Shown here one piece after another: positions 51,383 through 62,687 of a DNA stretch of 64,000 nucleotides. Location: contig NZ_JAALBX010000016.1 in NCBI RefSeq assembly GCF_011077955.1, positions 1 to 64,000 of the forward strand, written 5' to 3'. The first letter of the stretch is position 1; every line of letters begins with the position of its first letter. The DNA is from Citrobacter freundii. GTDB lineage: Bacteria > Pseudomonadota > Gammaproteobacteria > Enterobacterales > Enterobacteriaceae. A program made the translations under genes and the position numbers. Below the pieces are notes generated by a model. It was not told the DNA's origin. It saw nothing but the letters and a program-made list of their open reading frames with translations, and ran no database searches.

Positions 51383-52201
51383 GTGAAACTGGGGATGACT
51401 AGGATACGTTTTACCGCTGCGGTGCTGCTGACTGGCCTACTGCTCGCGGGCTGCGACCAACAAAGCGACAACGCAACGCATATCAAAGTCGGCGTGATTA
51501 ACGGCGCTGAACAGGATGTCGCAGAAGTCGCAAAGCAAGTGGCGAAAGAGAAATACGGCTTAGACGTTGAGCTGGTGGGATTTAGCGGCTCTTTGCTACC
51601 AAATGACGCCACCAATCACGGCGAGCTTGATGCCAATGTCTTCCAGCACCGACCCTTTCTTGAGCAGGATAATAAAGCCCACAACTATAAACTGGTGGCG
51701 GTAGGCAATACCTTTGTGTTCCCCATGGCGGGTTACTCCCGCAAGATAAAATCGGTTAGCGAATTAAAAGACGGCGCAACCGTCGCCATTCCTAACGATC
51801 CGACCAACCTGGGACGCGCACTGTTGTTGCTGCAAAAAGAGAAATTAATTGATCTCAAACCGGATACCGGCCTGCTGCCAACGGTGCTGGATATTACCGC
51901 TAACCCACGTCATTTAAACATCATGGAGCTGGAAGGCGCGCAATTGCCGCGCGTGCTGGACGACCCGAAAGTCGATGTGGCGATCATCAGTACCACCTAT
52001 ATCCAACAACTGAATTTATCGCCGGTGCATGACAGCGTGTTTATTGAAGATAAAAACTCGCCCTATGTGAATATCATCGTGACGCGTGAAGAGAATAAAG
52101 ACGCGGAAAACGTGAAGAAATTTATTCAGTCATATCAGTCGCCTGAAGTGGCGAAAGCGGCGGAGAAAATCTTTAACGGTGGGGCGGTGCCTGGCTGGTA
52201 A
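51383..52201 (+). CDS. MetQ/NlpA-family substrate-binding lipoprotein
   Basis: Periplasm-facing lipoprotein of the MetQ/NlpA family, receptors for methionine ABC importers. It has a lipobox LLAGC with Cys24, then HIKVGVINGAEQDVAEVA, YGLDVELVGFSG and NHGELDANVFQHRPFLEQ, where MetQ has the same FQH-x-P-(F/Y)L pattern; PNDPTNLGRALLLLQ follows. 272 residues from a GTG start with AAGGA upstream. No permease or ATPase gene is next to it, and I do not recall it between zapB and rraA in E. coli or S. Typhimurium, so it looks like an orphan receptor gained here or lost there. Confidence 0.88.
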   Translation: MKLGMTRIRFTAAVLLTGLLLAGCDQQSDNATHIKVGVINGAEQDVAEVAKQVAKEKYGLDVELVGFSGSLLPNDATNHGELDANVFQHRPFLEQDNKAHNYKLVAVGNTFVFPMAGYSRKIKSVSELKDGATVAIPNDPTNLGRALLLLQKEKLIDLKPDTGLLPTVLDITANPRHLNIMELEGAQLPRVLDDPKVDVAIISTTYIQQLNLSPVHDSVFIEDKNSPYVNIIVTREENKDAENVKKFIQSYQSPEVAKAAEKIFNGGAVPGW

Positions 52202-52211
52202 GGAGAAACAA

Positions 52212-52237
52212 TCAGGCCATCCCACAGGATGGCCTGA
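52212..52237. terminator. Hairpin between the MetQ-like gene and rraA
   Basis: Perfect 10-bp stem TCAGGCCATC / GATGGCCTGA with a six-base loop between two convergent genes. T tracts on either side are weak, so termination is likely but not certain. Confidence 0.6.
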
Positions 52238-52244
52238 CTGAAGA

Positions 52245-52730
52245 TTATTCGATATCGAGCGCGTCTTCGCTCAGGATCATGCCGGTATTGTCAGCGTAGA
52301 GATGGTCACCAGAGAAGAACGTCACGCCGCCAAAATTGACGCGCACGTCGCTTTCGCCAATGCCTTCGCCGGATGCGCCAACCGGGATTGCGGCAAGCGC
52401 CTGGATGCCCAAATCCATCTCTTCCAGATCGTCCACCTGACGCACTGCGCCATAGATGACGATGCCTTCCCACTCGTTTTGCACCGCCAGACGCGCCAGT
52501 TCGGCATCCAACAATGCGCGCCGAACAGAACCGCCGCCATCGACCAGTAAAATGCGTCCACGGCCGTTTTGTTCGAGCAGATCATACAGCAACCCGTTGT
52601 CCTCGAAACATTTCACGGTAATGATCTGCCCGCCAAAAGATGAACGTCCGCCGAAGTTGGAGAAGAGCGGCTCCACCACATTGACTTCTTCATGATAAAT
52701 GTCACAAAGCTCAGAAGTATCGTATTTCAT
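52245..52730 (-). CDS. rraA: Regulator of ribonuclease E activity A
   Basis: Trimeric protein that binds RNase E and its degradosome helicases and inhibits RNA decay. It starts [21 protein letters not shown] and contains [27 protein letters not shown] and [20 protein letters not shown] at 52730 gives 161 residues as in E. coli. Downstream of menA on the same strand. Confidence 0.97.
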   Translation of the reverse strand: MKYDTSELCDIYHEEVNVVEPLFSNFGGRSSFGGQIITVKCFEDNGLLYDLLEQNGRGRILLVDGGGSVRRALLDAELARLAVQNEWEGIVIYGAVRQVDDLEEMDLGIQALAAIPVGASGEGIGESDVRVNFGGVTFFSGDHLYADNTGMILSEDALDIE

Positions 52731-52822
52731 AGGCTTAAGGTTTCGTTGCTGCAAGAGTTCTCAGTATATCGCTTTCAGTCGATTGTTGGCAAAATCATCA
52801 ATTGTTAATTGATATTTGTCAG

Positions 52823-53752
52823 TTAAAAATTGGCCTGACTCAAAATAACACCAATTGAAAACAACAGGTTAGTGAGCAGGGCGCCTTTTACCGTGCGCTC
52901 CAGCATCGGGCGCATAGCCATCGCTTCGTGTTCGCGCATGACATATTGCGCCTGTCTCACCAGCATCGGCGCCGCCAGAATAAACAACCATCCCCACGGG
53001 CTTTGCAGTGAAAGCAGGTTAAACAGCGCCAGACACACCAGAGTACCCATCAACAAGACGGCGTGGTAACGACGGGCGCGCGTCGGGCCAAGCCGCACCG
53101 CCAGCGTGTTCTTGCCATTGACTCGGTCGCTATCAATATCGCGCAGATTATTGATATTCAGTACGGCGGTCGCTAATAGGCCGCAGGCGGTAGCAGGCAG
53201 GAAAATCGCGGGGATAAGCGTATGCGCCTGCAAATACCAGGTGCCCATGACGCTCAACCAGCCAAAGAAAATCAGTACCGAAATATCGCCAAGGCCGAGA
53301 TAGCCATAAGGACGGGTGCCGACCGTATAGGTAATGGCGGCGATAATCGACAGCAGCCCCAGCAGCAAAAAGCCCAGGAAATCGCTGAAGGTACGGCAGG
53401 CCACCCACACCAGCGCCAGGCCAGACAGGCATATCAGCACGACGGTAATGATTAACGCACGTTTCATTTGAGCCTGGGTAATGACGCCTTTTTGCATACC
53501 GCGCATAGGGCCGATGCGGTCCGGTTTATCGCTGCCTTTTACCGCATCGCCATAGTCATTAGCGAGGTTAGAAAGGATCTGCAACAGGCCCGCCGTGAGT
53601 AGCGCCAGGAAAGCGACAAGCGGATCATAAACACCCTGCCACCAGGCGAGCGCGCTGCCGACAACAATCGAGGCGAAAGCGAGGGGAAGGGTACGTGGGC
53701 GCAGGCTTTCAAGCCAGGCTTGCGTACGGCTCAAAGAATGTGAGTCAGTCAT
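52823..53752 (-). CDS. menA: 1,4-dihydroxy-2-naphthoate octaprenyltransferase
   Basis: UbiA-family membrane prenyltransferase that attaches the octaprenyl chain in menaquinone synthesis. The first Asp motif NLANDYGDAVKGSD binds the Mg-diphosphate, and the second is NNLRDIDSDRVNGK. About eight or nine helices. 309 residues (E. coli 308). Between rraA and hslU as in E. coli. Confidence 0.97.
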   Translation of the reverse strand: MTDSHSLSRTQAWLESLRPRTLPLAFASIVVGSALAWWQGVYDPLVAFLALLTAGLLQILSNLANDYGDAVKGSDKPDRIGPMRGMQKGVITQAQMKRALIITVVLICLSGLALVWVACRTFSDFLGFLLLGLLSIIAAITYTVGTRPYGYLGLGDISVLIFFGWLSVMGTWYLQAHTLIPAIFLPATACGLLATAVLNINNLRDIDSDRVNGKNTLAVRLGPTRARRYHAVLLMGTLVCLALFNLLSLQSPWGWLFILAAPMLVRQAQYVMREHEAMAMRPMLERTVKGALLTNLLFSIGVILSQANF

Positions 53753-53924
53753 AGTAATAAGCTAACCAATAAAAATGGGGGCGAATTGCCCCCATCGGAA
53801 ATGATGAAATTGCACTGAGCGCGATTATAACCACAACCACCCGTAAGTTGCAGAGCTGTCGCCGAACTCTGTTAAGCGAGACGTGCGGTCTACCTCTTTT
53901 GGGTGTATGCAGCTAAACCGGCGA

Positions 53925-55259
53925 TTACAGAATGAAGCGACTCAGGTCTTCATCTGCTACCAGTTCATCCAGGTGCTTACCAACGTATTCCGCATCAATG
54001 GTAATGGTCTGGCCGTTAAGATCGCTGGCGTCGTAGGAGATCTCTTCCATCAGACGCTCAAGCACCGTGTGCAGACGACGCGCGCCAATGTTTTCGGTGC
54101 TTTCGTTAACCTGCCATGCAGCCTGAGCGATACGTTTGATACCGTCATCGGTAAAGTCGATATTCACGCCTTCGGTCGCCATTAGCGCTTTGTACTGTAC
54201 GGTCACAGACGCGTTCGGCTCGGTCAGGATGCGTTCAAAGTCTTCTGCGGTCAGCGCCTGAAGTTCCACGCGGATCGGCAAACGACCCTGCAATTCCGGG
54301 ATCAGGTCAGAGGGGCTGGCCACCTGGAATGCGCCGGAGGCGATAAACAGGATATGGTCGGTTTTTACCATGCCGTGTTTGGTGGATACGGTGCAGCCTT
54401 CAACCAGCGGAAGCAGGTCGCGCTGTACGCCTTCACGGGAAACGTCCGGGCCGGATACGTTGCCGCCACGCTTACAGATTTTATCAATCTCATCAATAAA
54501 GACGATGCCGTGCTGTTCTACCGCGTCGATAGCGTCTTGCTTAAGCTCTTCCGGATTGACCAGCTTGGCGGCTTCTTCTTCCACCAGCAGCTTCATCGCG
54601 TCTTTGATTTTAAGCTTACGCGGTTTCTGCTTTTGTCCGCCCAGATTCTGGAACATGGACTGAAGCTGGTTGGTCATCTCTTCCATGCCCGGAGGCGCCA
54701 TGATTTCAACACCCATCGGCGCTGCGGCGAGATTGATTTCAATCTCTTTATCGTCCAGCAGGCCTTCACGCAGTTTCTTACGGAACGACTGACGTGCCGT
54801 AGACGGCTCCTGCGGTTGCTCAGGCTGACCCCAGTTATTTTTTGCCGGTGGGATCAGCACATCCAGGATGCGCTCTTCCGCCATTTCTTCGGCGCGATAA
54901 CGGTTTTTCTCGATAGACTGCATACGAACCATTTTGATGGCGGAATCGGTCAGATCGCGAATGATGGAGTCAACTTCTTTCCCGACGTAGCCCACTTCGG
55001 TGAACTTGGTGGCTTCAACTTTAATAAACGGCGCATGCGCCAGTTTTGCCAGGCGACGGGCGATTTCAGTTTTACCTACCCCGGTTGGGCCAATCATCAG
55101 AATGTTTTTCGGGGTCACTTCATGACGCAGCTCTTCGTCAAGCTGCATACGGCGCCAGCGGTTACGCAGCGCGATAGCCACAGAACGCTTCGCTGCGTCC
55201 TGGCCGATAATATGTTTGTCGAGTTCGCTGACAATTTCGCGTGGAGTCATTTCAGACAT
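53925..55259 (-). CDS. hslU: ATP-dependent protease ATPase subunit HslU
   Basis: AAA+ unfoldase that feeds the HslV peptidase. Walker [10 protein letters not shown] near residue 57, the GYVG pore loop (VGYVGKEVD), Walker [10 protein letters not shown] near residue 250, and C-terminal LSRFIL that docks into HslV. The I domain lies between. 444 residues (E. coli 443). It follows hslV by 9 bp. Confidence 0.98.
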   Translation of the reverse strand: MSEMTPREIVSELDKHIIGQDAAKRSVAIALRNRWRRMQLDEELRHEVTPKNILMIGPTGVGKTEIARRLAKLAHAPFIKVEATKFTEVGYVGKEVDSIIRDLTDSAIKMVRMQSIEKNRYRAEEMAEERILDVLIPPAKNNWGQPEQPQEPSTARQSFRKKLREGLLDDKEIEINLAAAPMGVEIMAPPGMEEMTNQLQSMFQNLGGQKQKPRKLKIKDAMKLLVEEEAAKLVNPEELKQDAIDAVEQHGIVFIDEIDKICKRGGNVSGPDVSREGVQRDLLPLVEGCTVSTKHGMVKTDHILFIASGAFQVASPSDLIPELQGRLPIRVELQALTAEDFERILTEPNASVTVQYKALMATEGVNIDFTDDGIKRIAQAAWQVNESTENIGARRLHTVLERLMEEISYDASDLNGQTITIDAEYVGKHLDELVADEDLSRFIL

Positions 55260-55268
55260 GGGAAATCC

Positions 55269-55799
55269 TTACGCTTTAGAGGAGAGTTCTTCGATGGTCA
55301 GGAAGTGGTTGGTATAGATGCAAATATCACCTGCAATCCCCAGCGACTTCTCGACAATTTCACGGGCGTTCAGTTCGGTATTTTCAAGCAGCGCGCGTGC
55401 GGCGGCCTGGGCATAAGGCCCACCGGAACCAATGGCGATCAGATCGTTTTCCGGCTGGATAACGTCGCCGTTACCGGTAATGATCAGGGAAGCCGTTTCG
55501 TCTGCCACCGCAAGCAGCGCTTCAAGACGGCGCAGCATACGGTCAGTACGCCAGTCTTTGGCAAGCTCAACCGCTGCTTTTACCAGATGGCCCTGATGCA
55601 TTTCCAGTTTACGTTCGAAGAGTTCAAACAGGGTGAAGGCGTCCGCTGTACCGCCTGCGAAACCCGCGATGACTTTATCGTTGTAAAGACGACGCACTTT
55701 TTTCACGTTGCCTTTCATCACGGTATTACCCAATGTGGCCTGTCCATCACCACCAATTACCACCTGTCCGTTGCGGCGTACGCTTACTATTGTTGTCAC
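55269..55799 (-). CDS. hslV: ATP-dependent protease peptidase subunit HslV
   Basis: Proteasome-like threonine peptidase; after Met removal the N-terminal Thr of [10 protein letters not shown] is the nucleophile. [16 protein letters not shown] and [13 protein letters not shown] are conserved. The start is GTG at 55799, with AAGGGG upstream, giving 176 residues as in E. coli. An open frame continues upstream but does not belong to the protein. Preceded by a heat-shock promoter. Confidence 0.97.
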   Translation of the reverse strand: MTTIVSVRRNGQVVIGGDGQATLGNTVMKGNVKKVRRLYNDKVIAGFAGGTADAFTLFELFERKLEMHQGHLVKAAVELAKDWRTDRMLRRLEALLAVADETASLIITGNGDVIQPENDLIAIGSGGPYAQAAARALLENTELNAREIVEKSLGIAGDICIYTNHFLTIEELSSKA

Positions 55800-55863
55800 T
55801 GACAGACCCCTTCTCGATAGCTGAATACAGGCCCCGCGCCAGGCGCAGGGCAGAATGCAATTA

Positions 55864-55892
55864 TAGATGGGGGGTATTTCAGGGGTTTCAAC
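55864..55892 (-). promoter_or_regulatory. Sigma-32 (heat shock) promoter of hslVU
   Basis: On the - strand GTTGAAA (-35) and CCCCATCT (-10) are separated by 13 bp, close to the sigma-32 consensus CTTGAAA / CCCCATNT. The site is about 65-90 bp before the hslV GTG, as in E. coli hslVU. It overlaps the 3' end of ftsN. Confidence 0.8.
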
Positions 55893-56898
55893 CCCCGGCG
55901 GCAAGACGAATGCAGTTTGTATGACCGGCAAGCTTCAGACGGTTAATCGTGCCATCGGCAATATCTTTGCCTTTGACCGGGCCGATGACGACGCGGTTCC
56001 AGCCGTTATTGGCCGTAATACGCGAATCAAAACCTTCAAACGCCAGTTGCGCACGGACGGTTTCTGCCTGTTCCGCGCCTTTAAAGGAACCGCACTGCAC
56101 CATCCAGCGGCGATCGTCTTTCTTCTCGGCAGGTTTTTCAGGCGTAGTTTCACGCGTGACGGGCGCGGCCTGGGCCGTTGCTTTCGGCTGAGCGGGTTCG
56201 CGCTGGGCCGTGTGCGGCGGCGTTTGCAGCAAATCCTGATAAGGCTGCTGGGCCGCGGCGTTGCGGTTGGTTTGCGCCGTCGTGGTTTTAGGCGTCTGGG
56301 TTTGCGCATTACGCACTGGCTGATCCTGAACCGGCGCGCTGCGTACCGGTTGCGGCTGCTGGTACGGCTGTTCAACGCGCGGCGGTGTTTTCTGCTGCGC
56401 GACAATTGTCTGCTGTTGTTGGATCTGTTTCTGGCGCTGTAACGTCTGCTGGCGCTGAGCCGGTGTTTGCTCGTTCCACGGCACTTCGTTGAGTTGGGTT
56501 GGTTGCTGGCGCATATCCGCCTGCATTTGAGCCAACAACTGGCGCTGTTCGTTAGTCAGTTGATCCTGATTCATGATTTCGCCGCCCGCAGACGGCTCAG
56601 TCGGAGTGCGCACGCCAGGCTGGCGGTTTTCCAGCTCTTTAATATAGCGCCAGCGTTCTTCAGGTTTGGGCGGTAAGCCGTTCCCTGCCACTTTGTGACC
56701 CGGGATTATCTCTGCTTCTTCAGATTTATGATGGGTAATAAAGTACAGGCCACCCATAAAGGTCACCAAAACGGCCGCTGCGATAGCGACCATGGCCGGG
56801 GAAACAGCAGGCAGGTTACGTTGCTTTTTGCGGGAAGTCGGTTTTTTTCGCCGCGCGGGGCTCGGCTGTCCGCGGCGTACATAATCTCGTTGTGCCAC
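55888..56898 (-). CDS. ftsN: Cell division protein FtsN
   Basis: Bitopic protein that triggers septal peptidoglycan synthesis. A short cytoplasmic N-terminus with basic residues ([13 protein letters not shown]) precedes one membrane helix (about residues 33-54). The essential periplasmic segment around [21 protein letters not shown] follows, then a long Gln-rich linker, and a C-terminal SPOR domain (about residues 260-336) for denuded glycan. GTG start at 56898. 336 residues, longer than E. coli (319), the extra length being in the Gln/Pro/Thr linker. Confidence 0.97.
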   Translation of the reverse strand: MAQRDYVRRGQPSPARRKKPTSRKKQRNLPAVSPAMVAIAAAVLVTFMGGLYFITHHKSEEAEIIPGHKVAGNGLPPKPEERWRYIKELENRQPGVRTPTEPSAGGEIMNQDQLTNEQRQLLAQMQADMRQQPTQLNEVPWNEQTPAQRQQTLQRQKQIQQQQTIVAQQKTPPRVEQPYQQPQPVRSAPVQDQPVRNAQTQTPKTTTAQTNRNAAAQQPYQDLLQTPPHTAQREPAQPKATAQAAPVTRETTPEKPAEKKDDRRWMVQCGSFKGAEQAETVRAQLAFEGFDSRITANNGWNRVVIGPVKGKDIADGTINRLKLAGHTNCIRLAAGG

Positions 56899-56986
56899 TA
56901 TCGTTTCGCTGTATTTATTCGTTTATCAGCCCGTCATGTTACTTAAGGGACGGGGTTTTGACCAGTAAGGTGAGTCCTAATCGAAA

Positions 56987-58021
56987 CTATTTCGCCGCCC
57001 TGCGGGCCCGCGTCGTTCCGCGTACAATTAACTCACAGTCGAGCAGGCGCGAACCGCTACTGACGATTTGGCCATGCAACTGGTCGAGCAGCAATAGCAT
57101 CGCCTCCCGGCCAATGTCGAACCGGGGTTGCGAGATAGTGGTCAGAGGCGGATCGCAAAACTCTGCCAGCGCGATATTATCGAAGCCGATTATCGATAAA
57201 TCCTCCGGCACCTTAAATCCACGGCGTTTTGCCTGAGACAGGGCGCCCAACGCCATCACATCACTGTGGCAGAATACTGCGGTTGGCGGATTGGTCAGGT
57301 TCAATAGCTGGTCGAGCGCCTGCGCGCCGGCGTTAAACGTAAAATCACCCCGGGCGATATAGTGCGGATCGACCTGCATTCCGCTGCGGCGCAATGCCTG
57401 AACGTAACCCTGTAGGCGGTAGTGGCACAGCGGCATCTCTTCCGGCCCCGCGATACAGGCGATTCGGTCATGCCCCAGTTCATGGAGATAATTGACGGCG
57501 TTAAAGGCGGCGGTCAGGTTGTCGATATGCACCGTCGGCAGTTCCAGTTCCGGGGCAAACTCATTTGCCATCACCATTGGCGGCAAATTACGCTGCTCTT
57601 CTTTACTGGCGTCAAACGGCAGGCGTGAGCCCAGCAACAGCATGCCGTCAATCTGCTTGGTAATGATCAGATCGATAAAGGTTTTTTCTTGCTGATTCTG
57701 GTGCGCGCAGTCGCCAATTAAGACCAGATAACCCTGCGCGGCGGCGGTGACTTCAATGCCGCGAATGATTTCGCTGAAAAAGGGATCGCAGATATCCGGA
57801 ACAATCACCAGAATGGTGCGGGATTCGTTACGTTTTACGTTGCGGTTCAGAGAGCCTGGCAAATAACCTACTTCAATAGCCGCTTGTTCTACCTTGTTAC
57901 GGGTAGCCTGAGAGACTTTCTCAGGATTCATCAATGCACGAGATACCGTGGCGGTTGAGACATTTGCCCGCTCGGCTACATCTTTCATGGTTGCGGCAAC
58001 AACCTGTTTCTTCGGGTTCAA
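56987..58021 (-). CDS. cytR: LacI-family repressor CytR
   Basis: Repressor/anti-activator of nucleoside uptake and catabolism genes that acts with CRP and is induced by cytidine. The N-terminal HTH ATMKDVAERANVSTATVSRALMNPEKVS is followed by a periplasmic-binding-like core (ILVIVPDICDPFFSEIIRGIE, IIGFDNIALAEFCDPPLTTI). The start appears to be TTG at 58021, with GAGGAG upstream, giving 344 residues (E. coli 341); the ATG at codon 12 would cut into the family N-terminus. Confidence 0.95.
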   Translation of the reverse strand: MNPKKQVVAATMKDVAERANVSTATVSRALMNPEKVSQATRNKVEQAAIEVGYLPGSLNRNVKRNESRTILVIVPDICDPFFSEIIRGIEVTAAAQGYLVLIGDCAHQNQQEKTFIDLIITKQIDGMLLLGSRLPFDASKEEQRNLPPMVMANEFAPELELPTVHIDNLTAAFNAVNYLHELGHDRIACIAGPEEMPLCHYRLQGYVQALRRSGMQVDPHYIARGDFTFNAGAQALDQLLNLTNPPTAVFCHSDVMALGALSQAKRRGFKVPEDLSIIGFDNIALAEFCDPPLTTISQPRFDIGREAMLLLLDQLHGQIVSSGSRLLDCELIVRGTTRARRAAK

Positions 58022-58179
58022 CTTCTTCTCCTCGCATACTGTCGCGGGCGCAGCCACATCCTGTGGTCTGGCTGGACCGATCATTCTTATCAGATATTTA
58101 CACGACTCGGTTACAAATATTGCATACGAAGTGTGATCAAGGTTTTATTTTTCGATCTATGCCGCATTACGCCCAGGAT

Positions 58180-60597
<2,418 letters not shown>

Positions 60598-60638
60598 TTA
60601 GGGCCGGAAGAGCGACGCGGCCTTAACTGAGGTTTCCC

Positions 60639-60851
60639 ATGAAAAAAGGTATTCACCCGAATTACGTAGAAATTACTGCAACTTGTTCTTGCGGTAATGT
60701 GATCAAAACTCACTCAACTGTGGGCCACGATCTGAACCTGGACGTTTGTGGCAAATGCCACCCGTTCTACACCGGCAAACAGCGTGATGTTGCTACCGGT
60801 GGCCGTGTTGACCGCTTCAACAAGCGTTTCAGCATCCCGGGCGCTAAATAA
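60639..60851 (+). CDS. rpmE: 50S ribosomal protein L31 (zinc-binding type)
   Basis: 70-residue large-subunit protein involved in subunit bridging. The zinc form is identified by Cys16, Cys18, Cys37 and Cys40 (CSCGN ... CGKCHPF). It is divergent from priA and followed by a strong terminator. In E. coli yiiX lies between it and metJ; here metJ follows directly. Confidence 0.98.
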   Translation: MKKGIHPNYVEITATCSCGNVIKTHSTVGHDLNLDVCGKCHPFYTGKQRDVATGGRVDRFNKRFSIPGAK

Positions 60852-60864
60852 GCACCACGGAAAG

Positions 60865-60890
60865 AAAAGGCGCCGCAAGGCGCCTTTTTT
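60865..60890 (+). terminator. Rho-independent terminator after rpmE
   Basis: AAAAGGCGCC / GGCGCCTTTT stem with a GCAA tetraloop and six T; 13 bp past the rpmE stop. Confidence 0.93.
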
Positions 60891-60913
60891 GTATCGGTAT
60901 CACCGCATACCTA

Positions 60914-61231
60914 TCAGTATTCCCACGTCTCCGGGTCGATCCCCAGCTCACGCATAATAATTTTTGCCGCTTCCGGAATTTCATCGCTGCGCTCTTTACG
61001 CAGATCTTCATCGTTCGGCAACGGCTGCCCCGTAAACGCGTGCAAAAACGCCTCGCACAGCAATTCGCTGTTGGTCGCATGACGCAGATTATTCACCTGA
61101 CGACGGGTACGTTCATCAGTGAGGATTTTTAACACCTTCAGAGGAATGGATACCGTAATTTTTTTTACTTGCTCACTCTTCTTACCGTGCTCAGCGTATG
61201 GGCTGATATATTCGCCGCTCCATTCAGCCAT
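60914..61231 (-). CDS. metJ: Methionine repressor MetJ
   Basis: Ribbon-helix-helix dimer that uses S-adenosylmethionine as corepressor and binds tandem 8-bp met boxes. It begins [20 protein letters not shown]; the DNA-contacting beta strand KKITVSIP and [24 protein letters not shown] are essentially identical to E. coli. 105 residues. Divergent from metB with met boxes between them. Confidence 0.98.
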   Translation of the reverse strand: MAEWSGEYISPYAEHGKKSEQVKKITVSIPLKVLKILTDERTRRQVNNLRHATNSELLCEAFLHAFTGQPLPNDEDLRKERSDEIPEAAKIIMRELGIDPETWEY

Positions 61232-61396
61232 CTTCTACCTTCATCCTCTCAATAATGATAATGGGCCCTGGCCGGTTGGTTAGCCCGGTCAACAACCGTA
61301 AATGTAATTGTGTACGCATTCGGTAAATTTCACCGCACGAATGCCCTAAGCACACAATTTTAACGGCTAATTGCGTTTTGCTCAATCTATACGCAA

Positions 61397-61428
61397 AGAA
61401 GTTTAGATGTCCAGATGTATTGACGTCC
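61397..61428 (+). promoter_or_regulatory. Tandem met boxes (MetJ operator) in the metJ/metB region
   Basis: Four adjacent 8-mers, AGAAGTTT, AGATGTCC, AGATGTAT and TGACGTCC, approximate the AGACGTCT met box in phase. The next 8-mer is weaker. The array lies about 100 bp before metB and 165 bp before metJ, where MetJ regulates both. Confidence 0.9.
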
Positions 61429-61524
61429 ATTTCTTCTATGGTTACTCTGTGGGCAGACTTGAACCGATTCCGAATATCCCACGCTCGGTGTGGGAGACGT
61501 CCTCCAGCCAGGAAGCCGCTCAAT

Positions 61525-62685
61525 ATGACACGTAAACAAGCCACCATCGCAGTACGCAGTGGATTAAATAATGACGAACAGTACGGCTGCGTTGTCCCGC
61601 CCATCCATCTTTCCAGCACCTATAACTTTACCGGGTTTAACGAGCCGCGCGCCCACGACTATTCTCGCCGGGGTAACCCCACGCGTGATGTGACCCAGCG
61701 CGCACTGGCGGAACTTGAGGGCGGCAAAGGCGCCGTGTTAACCAATACCGGGATGTCGGCCATCCACCTGGTGACCACGGTTTATCTCAATCCGGGTGAT
61801 TTACTGGTTGCGCCGCATGACTGCTACGGTGGCAGCTACCGGCTGTTTGATAGCCTGGCGAAGCGCGGTTGCTACCGTGTGCTGTTTGTCGATCAGAATG
61901 ATGAGGCGGCCTTAAAGGCGGCGCTTGCGGAAAAACCGAAACTGGTGCTTATCGAAACGCCAAGTAACCCGCTGCTGCGCGTGGTGGATATCGAGAAAAT
62001 CTGCCGCCTGGCTCGCGAAGCGGGAGCCGTCAGCGTGGTGGACAATACGTTCCTGAGCCCGGCGCTGCAAAATCCGCTCTCGCTTGGCGCTGATTTAGTG
62101 CTGCACTCCTGTACTAAATACCTCAACGGCCACTCCGATGTCGTGGCGGGTGTGGTCATTGCCCGTGATGAGGATACCGCCACAGAACTTGCGTGGTGGG
62201 CGAATAATATTGGCGTGACCGCTGCGGCGTTTGACAGCTATTTGCTGTTGCGCGGCCTGCGCACTCTGGTTCCGCGTATGGACATCGCGCAGCGTAACGC
62301 GCTCGCGATTGTCGATTATCTCAAGCAGCAACCGCTGGTGAAAAAGCTGTATCATCCTTCGTTGCCAGAAAACCAGGGGCACGATATTGCCGCTCGCCAG
62401 CAGAAAGGGTTCGGCGCGATGTTGAGCTTTGAGCTGGAGGGTGACGAGCAGACCCTGCGCCGCTTCCTTGGCGGCCTTGAGCTGTTTACACTGGCGGAAT
62501 CGTTAGGCGGGGTAGAAAGCCTTATCTCTCACGCCGCGACGATGACCCATGCGGGTATGGCGCCTGAAGCGCGCGCCGCCGCAGGCATTTCCGAGACGCT
62601 ACTGCGTATCTCGACCGGTATTGAAGACAGTGAAGATTTACTTGCTGACCTGGAAAATGGCTTCCGGGCAGCGGCTAAGGGGTAA
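61525..62685 (+). CDS. metB: Cystathionine gamma-synthase
   Basis: PLP enzyme joining O-succinyl-L-homoserine and cysteine to cystathionine in methionine synthesis. The PLP lysine is Lys198 (HSCTKYLNGHSD); YSRRGNPTRD and the C-terminal SLGGVESLISHAATMTHAGM are family signatures. ATG at 61525 gives 386 residues as in E. coli; the frame is open further upstream through the met boxes without coding character. metL follows after 2 bp, the metBL operon. Confidence 0.98.
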   Translation: MTRKQATIAVRSGLNNDEQYGCVVPPIHLSSTYNFTGFNEPRAHDYSRRGNPTRDVTQRALAELEGGKGAVLTNTGMSAIHLVTTVYLNPGDLLVAPHDCYGGSYRLFDSLAKRGCYRVLFVDQNDEAALKAALAEKPKLVLIETPSNPLLRVVDIEKICRLAREAGAVSVVDNTFLSPALQNPLSLGADLVLHSCTKYLNGHSDVVAGVVIARDEDTATELAWWANNIGVTAAAFDSYLLLRGLRTLVPRMDIAQRNALAIVDYLKQQPLVKKLYHPSLPENQGHDIAARQQKGFGAMLSFELEGDEQTLRRFLGGLELFTLAESLGGVESLISHAATMTHAGMAPEARAAAGISETLLRISTGIEDSEDLLADLENGFRAAAKG

Positions 62686-62687
62686 GC

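Noticed and set aside
54354-55802. 482-codon open frame on the + strand
   Set aside because: It runs antisense through hslU and hslV, which are unambiguous genes. Its translation is rich in F, H, R and Q as expected of a codon-bias shadow, and no ribosome binding site is seen.
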